In this document: positions 25,571-33,916 of the stretch, one piece after another | How positions within the stretch are numbered: the first letter of the stretch is position 1 | How the letters are laid out: the number at the start of each line of letters is the position of its first letter | Assembly (NCBI GenBank): GCA_002171615.1 | Contig: NHEF01000010.1 | Coordinates: 1-64,000, forward strand | DNA length: 64,000 nucleotides | Direction: 5' to 3' | Source: Gammaproteobacteria bacterium TMED78 | GTDB lineage: Bacteria > Pseudomonadota > Gammaproteobacteria > Steroidobacterales > Rariloculaceae | Made by a program: the position numbers and the translations under genes | The notes under the pieces: model-generated | Told to the model about the DNA's origin: nothing | Database searches by the model: none | What the model saw: only the letters and a program-made list of their open reading frames with translations

Positions 25571-26818
25571 TTAAAAAAATCTTTGGAAAGCAATAAATGA
25601 GAAGAAAAATAATATACCTAGCAATATAAGAGAAGTAATAGTTTTATTTTTATTTTTCTCCCCCACCCATTCAGCTCTACTATTCATTATTAGCAATGCC
25701 AAAGCTAAAAAAGGGAAGAAGAGAGCGCCTGTGATAGTATAAATTTTTTGAATCTGCTGATACGTAAAAAATAAACCAATCATTGGGACAAAGGCCAATG
25801 CAAATAGAAAATATCTATATAATTTTGATGACGCATCTATATCTTGATTATATTTTTTTTTCGACTTAATAGAAGCAAGCCCATAAGAATTAGCAAAAAG
25901 ATAAGGAACAGACTGCCAAACTCCCAACAGACTGCTAAATACGGTTCCAGTAGCTCCAATTAGAAATATCCAACTCCCAACTTCTCCAATACTACTCTTT
26001 AGTGTTTCAAAAAGATTAACTAATAATGTTGCTCCGCTACCTTCTAATTTAACTTCACTTCCAACAATTACCATACAAATACCAAATAAAGCTGTCATTG
26101 ACCATCCAATACCTAAATCAACTCTACATGACCACAAGTTACTTTCCTGTACCTTCTCTTCTTCTCTTAACCAGTATCCGTAAGAAAGAACAGTTAGTGA
26201 GGCTCCAATCCCACCTATTAATGCCACAGTCCAGGTTAGACTCTCGCCATCCAAGCTAGTTACATTAGGAATAAAGAGACCTCTTAGAATGTCACTTGTA
26301 TTAGGCCAAATAGAGATAGCTGTTAACACTACTGTTATAAACATAATAGCTACAAAAAATCTCATCATCTTTTCAAACAAAGGATAGCCGCCTTTCATTA
26401 CTAAAAATAATCCAATTATACTGCTAATTATTGCAAAAAAATTTTTACCAGACTCAGGATTATCAAAAATCGGAAACAGCGCATAAAGAGCAATTCCACA
26501 AGAGCTCATCATTGCTAAGCCAACAAAAAAAGACCAAAGCAAAAGATAAGGAATAAAGAGCCAAATTGCAAAAGGGCCAAAGCGATGTCTGACACCTTCA
26601 AGAAAAGTCTCACCTGTCGCTATTTGCCATCTAGCTAATCCCTCTGTTATAACAAACTTCATTAATGCTCCGAGTATTACCGCCCAGAGAATTGAAGTTC
26701 CAACCAAGCTACCTACAATAGATCCTGTTGCCATATCAGCGCCACCAACTCCTGTTGCTGCAAGCAACAGGCCAGGGCCAATCATCAAAAAAGGAAATCT
26801 ATTATTTTTCTTTTTCAA
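25571..26818 (-). CDS. Nramp-family transporter lacking the DPGN motif
   Basis: A 415-residue integral membrane protein with about 11 transmembrane helices. The N-terminal GPGLLLAATGVGGADMATG corresponds to the first helix of Nramp transporters, but the metal-binding DPGN motif is replaced by GGAD. The helix-6 MPH motif is also absent (ASLTVLSYGYW). Such divergent Nramp-related transporters are widespread and their substrates are mostly unknown, so it should not be assumed to carry Mn or Fe. ITEGLARWQIATGETFLEGVRH is typical of this branch. It lies in the catabolic operon between the hydroxyisobutyrate-type dehydrogenase (12-bp gap) and the flavin reductase, which suggests a role linked to that pathway. 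Confidence 0.82.
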   Translation of the reverse strand: MKKKNNRFPFLMIGPGLLLAATGVGGADMATGSIVGSLVGTSILWAVILGALMKFVITEGLARWQIATGETFLEGVRHRFGPFAIWLFIPYLLLWSFFVGLAMMSSCGIALYALFPIFDNPESGKNFFAIISSIIGLFLVMKGGYPLFEKMMRFFVAIMFITVVLTAISIWPNTSDILRGLFIPNVTSLDGESLTWTVALIGGIGASLTVLSYGYWLREEEKVQESNLWSCRVDLGIGWSMTALFGICMVIVGSEVKLEGSGATLLVNLFETLKSSIGEVGSWIFLIGATGTVFSSLLGVWQSVPYLFANSYGLASIKSKKKYNQDIDASSKLYRYFLFALAFVPMIGLFFTYQQIQKIYTITGALFFPFLALALLIMNSRAEWVGEKNKNKTITSLILLGILFFFSFIAFQRFF

Positions 26819-26830
26819 GAATAGCTATTT

Positions 26831-27757
26831 TTAAAGGCCATCGCTTACTTCGGTATCTTCAGGACTTAGCTCTAAGCCTGAAGCTTTGGCTTGCTCTTCT
26901 AGCAGAACTAGAAAGTCTGTATTGTCATGACCTGCGTCAATAGTTCTTTGAACCATTTCTCGAGTAGTAGCGGTTACTGGTAAATCAACACCAAGACTTT
27001 CTCCAGCCTTTAATCCAAGATCTAGATCCTTTCTTAATAGGGCTGGAGTAAATGTTGGTGTCATATCCAGAGTGACAAAAGCTGGTGTCTTGTACTGAGA
27101 AAACATTGAGCCCATAACGCTATTATTTATAAAATCTAAGGTAGCATGTCGAGGGACTCCTCCCTTCTCGGCTAGAACAGTAATTTCTGCTAAGCATTGA
27201 GAATAGACACCTAATAGGAGGTTATGACAAATTTTGACCATTCTCGCTAACTCTCCTTCACCCACATAAGTCACTCCCCTACCTAACCTATCTAAATAAG
27301 GCTCTGCCATATCAAAAGATTCTTTAGGGCCAGAAGCTACAATAGTTAGTTTACCAGCTTTAACAACTTTACCATTTCCACTAACGGGGGCGGCCAACAT
27401 TTCTACGCCCAAATCCTTTGCTTTTTTTCTTATATTAGCTGAAGCTTCTTCTGAAACACTTGAGCAATCAACAAGCATCTTAGGAGTGGTATCATTTGTT
27501 AGTAAGCCATGATCCCCAAAAGTAACTGATAACAAATCATCTGAAGTAGAAACCATAGTAAATACTACATCTCTATCACTAAGCTCGGCCGGAACATCAA
27601 CAAGCGTTGCCCCTATTTCCCTTAATGGCTCTGCTTTTGATTTAGTACGATTATAAATCGCAACATCACAACCAGCTTCTATTAATCTCTTTGCCATAGG
27701 AAAGCCCATACGGCCTGCGCCTATCCAACCAATCTTATAATCTTTTAATTCTGACAT
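26831..27757 (-). CDS. NAD(P)-dependent beta-hydroxyacid dehydrogenase (3-hydroxyisobutyrate / tartronate-semialdehyde type)
   Basis: A 308-residue cytoplasmic oxidoreductase. The Rossmann motif is IGWIGAGRMGFPMAKRL near the N terminus, and YNRTKSKAE follows the second strand. The family's substrate-binding block appears as DCSSVSEE and APVSGNGKVVKAGKL. The catalytic Lys lies in MVKICHNLL, in the position of the conserved KxxxN. Members interconvert beta-hydroxyacids and semialdehydes (3-hydroxyisobutyrate, 2-hydroxy-3-oxopropionate, gamma-hydroxybutyrate). It is 37 bp after the aldehyde dehydrogenase gene on the same strand, so the two may act in sequence on one carbon chain. The family is firm, the exact substrate is not. 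Confidence 0.88.
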   Translation of the reverse strand: MSELKDYKIGWIGAGRMGFPMAKRLIEAGCDVAIYNRTKSKAEPLREIGATLVDVPAELSDRDVVFTMVSTSDDLLSVTFGDHGLLTNDTTPKMLVDCSSVSEEASANIRKKAKDLGVEMLAAPVSGNGKVVKAGKLTIVASGPKESFDMAEPYLDRLGRGVTYVGEGELARMVKICHNLLLGVYSQCLAEITVLAEKGGVPRHATLDFINNSVMGSMFSQYKTPAFVTLDMTPTFTPALLRKDLDLGLKAGESLGVDLPVTATTREMVQRTIDAGHDNTDFLVLLEEQAKASGLELSPEDTEVSDGL

Positions 27758-27794
27758 AATTTTTCCTCTATATTTTTATTTTAATTCATTAATA

Positions 27795-29222
27795 CTACCA
27801 TTCAACAGCAATATACTTCTTCTCCATGTATTCCATCATGCCATCGTGCGAACCTTCTCTGCCTAAGCCACTTTGTTTCGTTCCTCCAAAAGGAGCTGCT
27901 GGATCAGAAACTAAACCTCTATTCAATCCAATCATACCGGCATCTAAGCGCTCTGATATTGCCAAACCTCTTCCACTATCTTCAGTATAAAGATAGGAAA
28001 CTAGACCATACTCAGTATCATTAGCTAGTTCTATCGCTTGGTCATCATTACTAAAACTCACTATTGGAGCTACTGGACCAAAAACCTCTTCCTGAAGTAT
28101 CTTAGAGTCACTAGAGACATTTCCGAGAACAGTAGGTGGATAGTAATAACCAACCTTATCAAGCGGTGCTCCTCCTGCTAAAACTTCTGCCCCTTTAGTT
28201 TTTGCATCTTGAACTAATGCATCTATATCTTTAATCGCCCATTCATTGACCATAGGTCCTAACTCGACACCTTCTTCTAGCCCTGGGCCAACTTTCATTG
28301 CCGACATAGCAGTAGAAAACTTTTTAGAAAATTCTTCATATACTTTATCATGAACATAAAACCTATTTGCGGCTGTGCAAGCTTCTCCACCATTTCTCAT
28401 TTTGGCTATCATGGCGCCAGAAACAGCAGCATCAATATCTGCATCATCAAATACTAAGAAGGGTGCATTGCCTCCTAGCTCCATAGAGCAGTTAACAACA
28501 CAATCAGCAGCTTCTTTAAGGAGATTTCTTCCTACTTCTGTAGAGCCAGTAAATGAAAGCTTTCTCACAAGCGGATGGTGAAGCATTGTACTTACAATTT
28601 CACCAGATCGTCTTGAAGGAATTACATTCATTATTCCATCAGGAACGCCTGCTTCGGCTAAGATCTCTGCTACTAAAAGAGCAGTTAATGGAGTATCAGA
28701 AGCTGGCTTTAGAATCACAGGACATCCAGCAGCAATAGCTGGAGCTATTTTCCTAGTAGCCATAGCAGCAGGATAATTCCAAGGCGTAACTAGAACACTT
28801 ACACCAATTGGCTGGTGCATAACTACAATTTTATTTCCACCTGCTGGAGAAGTAAGTATTTCTCCATAATTTCTAACAGCCTCCTCTGAATACCATCTAA
28901 AAAACTCTATTGCATAGTTTGTTTCACCAATGGCATCAGGAAGTGCCTTGCCGTTTTCCCTCACAATATACTCTGCAATGTCATCTCTTCTAGAAGAAAG
29001 TAGCTCCCATGCCTTCCTCAAAACTTCGGCACGATCTCTTGGTGCACGAGCAGCCCATTCCTTTCCTGCCTTATCAGCAATTTCTATAGCTTTATTTGCA
29101 TCATCGATAGTAGCACTTGATACATCAGTAATTGGCTTTTCAGTAGATGGATCAATAATTGGGAAAGTGGCGCCATCCGATGATTCACACCATTGGCCTC
29201 CAATAAATAGTTTAGTCTTCAT
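27795..29222 (-). CDS. NAD(P)-dependent succinate-semialdehyde dehydrogenase-like aldehyde dehydrogenase
   Basis: A 475-residue aldehyde dehydrogenase of normal length. VTPWNYPAAM marks the cofactor site, FTGSTEVGR the Rossmann turn, MELGGNAPFLVFDDAD the general-base Glu block and GEACTAANRFYV the catalytic Cys. The C-terminal PFGGTKQSGLGREGSHDGMMEYMEKKYI is typical of GabD-type enzymes. It should oxidise succinate semialdehyde or a close analogue to the acid in the cytoplasm. It lies in the operon between an M24-fold protein (19-bp gap) and a hydroxyacid dehydrogenase. This combination suggests breakdown of a short dicarboxylate or amino-acid-derived compound brought in by the Tct system. 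Confidence 0.9.
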   Translation of the reverse strand: MKTKLFIGGQWCESSDGATFPIIDPSTEKPITDVSSATIDDANKAIEIADKAGKEWAARAPRDRAEVLRKAWELLSSRRDDIAEYIVRENGKALPDAIGETNYAIEFFRWYSEEAVRNYGEILTSPAGGNKIVVMHQPIGVSVLVTPWNYPAAMATRKIAPAIAAGCPVILKPASDTPLTALLVAEILAEAGVPDGIMNVIPSRRSGEIVSTMLHHPLVRKLSFTGSTEVGRNLLKEAADCVVNCSMELGGNAPFLVFDDADIDAAVSGAMIAKMRNGGEACTAANRFYVHDKVYEEFSKKFSTAMSAMKVGPGLEEGVELGPMVNEWAIKDIDALVQDAKTKGAEVLAGGAPLDKVGYYYPPTVLGNVSSDSKILQEEVFGPVAPIVSFSNDDQAIELANDTEYGLVSYLYTEDSGRGLAISERLDAGMIGLNRGLVSDPAAPFGGTKQSGLGREGSHDGMMEYMEKKYIAVEW

Positions 29223-29241
29223 TAAACAATCTCAAAAAAAA

Positions 29242-30513
29242 TTAATATTTATTCGCAACAAAAAGATCTTTGGCTGGAAACAAAGTAATTATCTCACAAC
29301 CATTAGGTGTTACAACAACTTCTTCTTCTATTCTAGCCGCTCCATTTCCATCTGCAGCAGGACAATATGTTTCTAGAGCAAAAACCATGCCTACTTGAAG
29401 CTCAAATGGATTATCAAGAGAAACAAGCCTACTAATTATTGGTCTTTCATGAAGCGCCAGACCTAATCCATGCCCGAACTGTAAACCAAAAGCTTCCATT
29501 TCATTAGCAAAACCAAAATCCTGTGCTTTGGGCCACTTTTTAGCAATCTTATCAGTTGTTACTCCAGGCCTTATGAGCTCAATAGCATCGTCTATCCATT
29601 CTCTTGCCTGGCTATAAGCATCCTCTTGGGCTGGCGTTGAAGAGCCAACATTTAATGTTCTATAGTAACAAGTTCTATATCCCATATAAGATTGTATAAC
29701 ATCAAAAAAAGCTTGATCTCCTGGCCTATACATCCTATCTGTAAAATTATGTGGATGCGGACTGCACCTTTCGCCTGAAACAGCATTAATTGCCTCAACA
29801 TCATCTGAGCCTGCATCATAAAGTTGCTTATTCGCTATGGCTACAATTTCATTCTCTCTTATACCTGGCTTAAGCTTCTCCGCTATTAACTGATAAGTCC
29901 CGTCAACCATAGAAGCAGCAGAATTCAATAACTCAATTTCATCAACATTTTTTATTTGGCGAGCATCTAGCATCACTTGCTGAGCATCTCTTACCTCTAT
30001 ACCTTCTGATTGCAATGCAAATAGCATTGGGGGCTCACAAACATCAACCCCTAATGGCATATCAGCAACACCTTCTTTTTTTAATAGCTCAAAAATTTCT
30101 TTTGCGGCCGCTTTAAACAAACCAGCCTCTGCAGAAACTGAACCTCTTAAACCTAGCATACCCGCTCTACATCTATCATTTTCAAGCCAAGGAGAATAAA
30201 GCCGATGATGGGCAGCGGCTGAACCAAAATCCCATAAATATGGCTCACAATCACCAGTCATGAGAGTGTAGCGACAAATTTTATCCCTTGCCCACTCTCC
30301 TATAACGCTACTAGTGATATATCGAATATTATTATTATCGAAACATAGAACTGATCCTAAACCTGAACCCTTCAGAGCCTGTCTAGTTCTTGCTACACGA
30401 TATTTTCTTAAACGCTGAAAATTTACTCTTTGCTCAAAATCAACACTCATCCTTCCGGGAGAAGCAATAGGCCTATCCCAGTTCCAATTAGTATCTAAGT
30501 CATCTTTTATCAA
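29242..30513 (-). CDS. M24-fold (creatinase/aminopeptidase P-like) protein with an altered metal site
   Basis: A 423-residue protein with an N-terminal creatinase-like domain (about residues 30-190) and a C-terminal pita-bread M24 domain. In a standard M24 enzyme five residues bind two metals. Here D271 (AFFDVIQ), H348 (FGHGLGLALHE), E381 (ALETYC) and the IEEE Glu (about 397) are present. The second Asp is replaced: GYRTCYYRT has Cys (C282) where GYxSDxTRT is expected. This points to a mononuclear or non-peptidase activity, as in creatinase, DddP or other M24 hydrolases. It follows the FmdB-like gene by 13 bp in the catabolic operon. The reaction is unknown. I considered the DMSP lyase DddP, but its ligand pattern differs. 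Confidence 0.82.
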   Translation of the reverse strand: MIKDDLDTNWNWDRPIASPGRMSVDFEQRVNFQRLRKYRVARTRQALKGSGLGSVLCFDNNNIRYITSSVIGEWARDKICRYTLMTGDCEPYLWDFGSAAAHHRLYSPWLENDRCRAGMLGLRGSVSAEAGLFKAAAKEIFELLKKEGVADMPLGVDVCEPPMLFALQSEGIEVRDAQQVMLDARQIKNVDEIELLNSAASMVDGTYQLIAEKLKPGIRENEIVAIANKQLYDAGSDDVEAINAVSGERCSPHPHNFTDRMYRPGDQAFFDVIQSYMGYRTCYYRTLNVGSSTPAQEDAYSQAREWIDDAIELIRPGVTTDKIAKKWPKAQDFGFANEMEAFGLQFGHGLGLALHERPIISRLVSLDNPFELQVGMVFALETYCPAADGNGAARIEEEVVVTPNGCEIITLFPAKDLFVANKY

Positions 30514-30526
30514 TTAAATACCTTCC

Positions 30527-30796
30527 TTAGTGATTATGTGTATGGTTATGCCTATGATGTCCAATTGCTTGCGTAGCACACTTACAAGCACTAGCAGCTG
30601 GTAAAGACTTATTAACTACAGTGCTTCTTCTTATTGCCCCACGTCTAATACCTTGCCCTCCAGTAATAATTCTTTTTATACGCTGACCATTAGTAGGATG
30701 AAAAAGTAGAGGATCGTCAGACATACGTTGAAAAATCTCAAAACGCTGAGGATCGGCACCAGTTTTAGACAAGGTTTCGTATGTATAAGTTGGCAT
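30527..30796 (-). CDS. FmdB-like small protein without ribbon cysteines, with a His-rich tail
   Basis: An 89-residue protein. Residues 1-45 follow the FmdB/CxxC regulatory family pattern (MPTYTYET..., RFEIFQRMSDDPLLFHP, RIKRIITGG). The CxxC pairs that bind zinc in FmdB are absent, replaced by Ser/Thr/Gly and an inserted loop. The C-terminal tail has a CKC motif and ends in a His-rich run (HHRHNHTHNH) able to bind metal. Cys-less FmdB variants exist in other bacteria. FmdB itself has been linked to regulation of a formamidase/acetamidase operon. Here the gene is the first of the catabolic operon, with SD-like AGG upstream of the ATG. The role is unknown. Confidence 0.72.
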   Translation of the reverse strand: MPTYTYETLSKTGADPQRFEIFQRMSDDPLLFHPTNGQRIKRIITGGQGIRRGAIRRSTVVNKSLPAASACKCATQAIGHHRHNHTHNH

Positions 30797-30909
30797 ATTT
30801 TAAAAACTCCAAGCCTTTTAAAAGAATTAGTCGTCTATTTTAACGTACCTAGGGCAATGCTGATACAAATTTATCAAGATTATTAAATTTAGAGTTAATT
30901 AAAAAAATA

Positions 30910-31635
30910 TCAAATAAACCAAGAATTATAAATTAACCTAATTGCCATAAGCACTAATAAGAGTCTAATAATTTGACTGAAAAATTCCGGGGATATGAAG
31001 TCTCTAACTCTAGAGCCTAGCGCTACAAAAATAATTACTGGGAAAATAGCTGCTATACCCTCAAAAAAAACAGTCATTGAATAAGCTTTTAATAAAAGCA
31101 AAATGATAAAATGCGTGCCTGATAGAACTGTAAAAATTGAAGCGACAGTAAAAACATATGCCTTAGGAGAAAGGTCTATAGAATCAATATAAGCTGCCAC
31201 CACTGGTGCAGATATGCCTGTCCCAGATTGCAAAATACCTGAAAGAAATCCTATGTAAGGTGCTATTTTTCTTCTACTTGTTCGAGATAAAACTAAATCA
31301 CTATTCAATGCTTTCATATACAAATATAGTAAAATCCAAATAGCTAGGAAAGTAGCTAATACTTTCTCACTAGCAAAATAGAGGAAAAATGCACCAACAC
31401 TTGCACCCGGTACCCCAAAAATCATTATACGACCCAATTCAGGAACTTCATTCAAGTGTTTTCGTAAATTAATCATAAGCCAAATATTAGTAACCAAAAC
31501 TGGCATAATTATTATCATCACAGCTTGTTCAACACCAACAAAACTTGCTAGAACCGGAACACTAACCATAGGGAGACCTAGTCCCGTAAGGCCCTTTGTA
31601 AAGCCAGCAATCATCAATGCCAATAATATGATCAA
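30910..31635 (-). CDS. TauE/SafE family membrane permease
   Basis: A 241-residue integral membrane protein with about seven or eight helices, of the TauE/SafE (PF01925) family. The N-terminal AGFTKGLTGLGLPMVSVPVLASFVG and the later GFLSGILQSGTGISAPVVAAYI are the two repeated half-motifs of the family. Members export sulfite or organosulfonates or take up small anions. The track start is a TTG without a ribosome-binding site. An upstream in-frame CTG at 31659 has AGGAG 6 nt before it and may be the real start, adding 8 residues. It lies 113 bp upstream of the FmdB-like gene on the same strand and may be the head of that operon. It is divergent from the CMD gene. Confidence 0.85.
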   Translation of the reverse strand: MIILLALMIAGFTKGLTGLGLPMVSVPVLASFVGVEQAVMIIIMPVLVTNIWLMINLRKHLNEVPELGRIMIFGVPGASVGAFFLYFASEKVLATFLAIWILLYLYMKALNSDLVLSRTSRRKIAPYIGFLSGILQSGTGISAPVVAAYIDSIDLSPKAYVFTVASIFTVLSGTHFIILLLLKAYSMTVFFEGIAAIFPVIIFVALGSRVRDFISPEFFSQIIRLLLVLMAIRLIYNSWFI

Positions 31636-31719
31636 AATCTCATTCGGTGAAATAGTCAGAGTTTGCTCCTAAAAAAAAGATTAATTTTATGTAATAATTA
31701 AAGAAAAGCGAGAAGATAA

Positions 31720-32352
31720 ATGAATAAACCAAGAATTAGCTATATTAAACCAGAAAGTATTGATGATCCAAAAATGATTGCGGAGCTTAAAAGATGTGCT
31801 GAGATGGGTACACCGCGCCCTGAAAGCCAAGCAATAAGAGCACACGTCCCAGCTATTTTTTCTGGATTTGCTAGAGTATGGAAAGACTCTTTCTATGAAG
31901 GAGTATTAGAAAACTCAATAAAAGAGCTTTGTAGAATTTATGTTTCTCATTCTGTTAAATGTGAATACTGTGGCAATCAAAGATCTACAAAAGCTAAAGG
32001 TATAGCAAAAGAAGATTACTTTGATCTTCTGAATTTTGAAAAGTCTAAAAGATATAGTGAAAAGCAAAAAACTGCGCTCTCTTATGCAGAAGCAATAACT
32101 TGGGATTTACAAACAACTGATGAACTTTGGGAATTGCTACATAAACATTATAGTGAGCCTGAAATAGTTGAACTTGGTTTCTTTATTGCTTTAACTATGG
32201 GACAACAAAGATGGCTGAGGACATTAAATCTCGATCACCATCAAATAATGGCTGGAAGCTCAAGTGGCTTGGCCGAAGGTTTAGAAAATGAGGAGAAGCT
32301 TAAAGAAGCAAAAACCTCAGATCAATATTGGGCGAAAAATAAACTAACTTAA
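31720..32352 (+). CDS. Carboxymuconolactone decarboxylase family protein with CxxC (AhpD-like)
   Basis: A 210-residue helical protein of the CMD/AhpD family. The redox-type motif VKCEYCGNQRS (C81, C84) is at the start of the core helix, as in AhpD-like members, with SHSVKCEYC giving the usual S/H context. The remaining conserved positions (YAEAITWD, EIVELGFFIALTMGQQR) match the CMD pattern. It is the first gene of a plus-strand group with the dctPQM TRAP genes, 10 bp before dctP. It could act on the transported substrate or protect against peroxide. It is a different branch from the CMD protein at 8.3 kb, which has no CxxC. Confidence 0.87.
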   Translation: MNKPRISYIKPESIDDPKMIAELKRCAEMGTPRPESQAIRAHVPAIFSGFARVWKDSFYEGVLENSIKELCRIYVSHSVKCEYCGNQRSTKAKGIAKEDYFDLLNFEKSKRYSEKQKTALSYAEAITWDLQTTDELWELLHKHYSEPEIVELGFFIALTMGQQRWLRTLNLDHHQIMAGSSSGLAEGLENEEKLKEAKTSDQYWAKNKLT

Positions 32353-32362
32353 AGGAAACTAA

Positions 32363-33370
32363 ATGAATAAATATATTTTAAATCTAAGTAGATATTTGAT
32401 TATCCTTTTGGCTTCATTCTTTGTGATAAGTTGTAGTAATGACTCAGCTGAGGGCCCATATATAATTAAATTCCCCCATGTTACCGCACCAGCTACGCCT
32501 AAAGGGCAGGCAGCTCAGAGATTTAAAGAGTTAGCTGAAGAAAGGTTTCCAGGTAGAGTCATTGTAGAGGTTTATCCGTCCAGTCAACTTATGAATGATG
32601 ATGACTCCTTAGAAGCTTTAGCTTTTGGAGAAATTCAAATGATTGCTGTATCTCTTTCAAAGTTTGACCGCCTTACCAATGCATTCCAAGTATTTGATCT
32701 TCCTTTTTTGTTTCCAAACCTTCAAACGATAGAAAAATTTCAAGCTTCACCCGCTGGACAATCCTTACTAGATGAGCTTACTGATAGAGGCTTCAAAGGA
32801 CTAAACTTTTGGCATAATGGAATGAAAATATTTACAGCCACTCGTGCATTAAATGAACCAGGAGATGCTAGTGGCCTAAATTTTAGAATTATGGAATCAG
32901 ATGTCCTTCAAGCCCAAGTCCAAGCTATAGGAGGTAACCCTCAAAAAATGGCCCTTGGAGAGGTCTATCAAGCTCTTCAGACTGGCGCCATCGATGCACA
33001 AGAAAATACTTGGGCAAATATCTACTCAGCTAAGTTCTTTGAAGTACAAGAATTTATTATGGAAACAAATCATGGATATGTTGGCTATTTGGTTGCTGTT
33101 AATCCTTCGTTCTGGAATCAATTACCAGAAGACCTAAGAATTGGCCTAGAGCAAGTTATGGATGAGGTAAGTGAATGGGGCAATATGCGTTCAGAAATAA
33201 TTAATCAAGAAGGCAAAGAAAATGTTTTAGAAGAAAATAGAAATCAGATAATATATCCTTCTTCTAGCCAGTTAGCTTTATGGCAAGAAACAATGCAGCC
33301 AGTCTGGGAGGAATTTGCAGATCAAATTGGCACCGAAAGGCTTGAAGCAGCAAAAAATATAAACAACTGA
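32363..33370 (+). CDS. TRAP transporter substrate-binding lipoprotein, DctP family
   Basis: A 335-residue TRAP-type solute receptor. The signal peptide ends in the lipobox VISC, so it is membrane-anchored in the periplasm, unlike most free DctP proteins. Family blocks are IIKFPHVTAPATPKGQAAQRFKELAEE, EVYPSSQL, FDLPFLFPN and GEVYQALQTGAIDAQENTWANI. The conserved Arg that binds the substrate carboxylate lies in GLNFRIMES. It should bind a dicarboxylate or other organic acid and deliver it to the DctQM membrane subunits that follow directly (8-bp gap). AAAGGAAA is a good ribosome-binding site. Confidence 0.92.
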   Translation: MNKYILNLSRYLIILLASFFVISCSNDSAEGPYIIKFPHVTAPATPKGQAAQRFKELAEERFPGRVIVEVYPSSQLMNDDDSLEALAFGEIQMIAVSLSKFDRLTNAFQVFDLPFLFPNLQTIEKFQASPAGQSLLDELTDRGFKGLNFWHNGMKIFTATRALNEPGDASGLNFRIMESDVLQAQVQAIGGNPQKMALGEVYQALQTGAIDAQENTWANIYSAKFFEVQEFIMETNHGYVGYLVAVNPSFWNQLPEDLRIGLEQVMDEVSEWGNMRSEIINQEGKENVLEENRNQIIYPSSSQLALWQETMQPVWEEFADQIGTERLEAAKNINN

Positions 33371-33378
33371 TAATAGAG

Positions 33379-33903
33379 ATGAGTAACAATAATCCTGAAA
33401 AATCAAAATACCTACTAGATAGATTAGAAGAAGTTTTCATGGCTACTTCGTTAGCCTTCATGACTATTTTAACTTTTGTTCAAGTTGTATTAAGAGCATT
33501 TGGCACTGGATGGGTCTGGTCTTTGGAGGCTACTACCTATTCATTTGCATGGTTAGTTTTAGTTGGTATGGCATACGGAGTAAGAACAAATGCTCATATA
33601 GCAGTTGATCTTGTCAGCAATAGATTACCTCTTCCACTAAGAAGAATAATGGCATTAATGGCTATTTTTCTGTGCTTATCATACTCAGCATTAATGTTTT
33701 ATGGAGGCTTTATTTTTGTTGATGCACTAATTGACCTTGGAAATAATGCCAGAGACATACCATTACCAAGGTGGATGTTAACGAGTATACTACCTATTGG
33801 ATTTTCACTTCTTGCATATAGATTTATTCAGCTAGGAATTAAAATATATAAAGGTAAGCAAACTACTCTTGGTCATACTACGAATCAACCAAAGAAAAAA
33901 TAA
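33379..33903 (+). CDS. TRAP transporter small permease, DctQ family
   Basis: A 174-residue membrane protein with four transmembrane helices. It matches the DctQ pattern: RLEEVFMATSLAFMTILTFVQVVLRAF at the start, WSLEATTYSFAWLVLVGMAYGVR in the middle, then AHIAVDLVSNRLP and the C-terminal ARDIPLPRWMLTSILPIGF. It forms the membrane part of the TRAP transporter together with DctM, and the protein is driven by a sodium or proton gradient. It lies between dctP (8-bp gap) and dctM (13-bp gap). Confidence 0.92.
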   Translation: MSNNNPEKSKYLLDRLEEVFMATSLAFMTILTFVQVVLRAFGTGWVWSLEATTYSFAWLVLVGMAYGVRTNAHIAVDLVSNRLPLPLRRIMALMAIFLCLSYSALMFYGGFIFVDALIDLGNNARDIPLPRWMLTSILPIGFSLLAYRFIQLGIKIYKGKQTTLGHTTNQPKKK

Positions 33904-33916
33904 AGGGGTCTAATCT

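Noticed and set aside
25571-26818. MntH-type Mn transporter
   Set aside because: The DPGN and MPH metal-binding motifs are absent, so the specific call is not supported.
29222-29242. Ectoine degradation cluster (M24 DoeA-like plus SSADH-like DoeC)
   Set aside because: No DoeB or DoeD genes, and the M24 protein does not show the DoeA start pattern; evidence is insufficient.
29242-30513. Assignment as DMSP lyase DddP
   Set aside because: The M24 fold and marine setting fit, but the DddP metal ligands are not matched (second Asp position is Cys) and sequence blocks differ.
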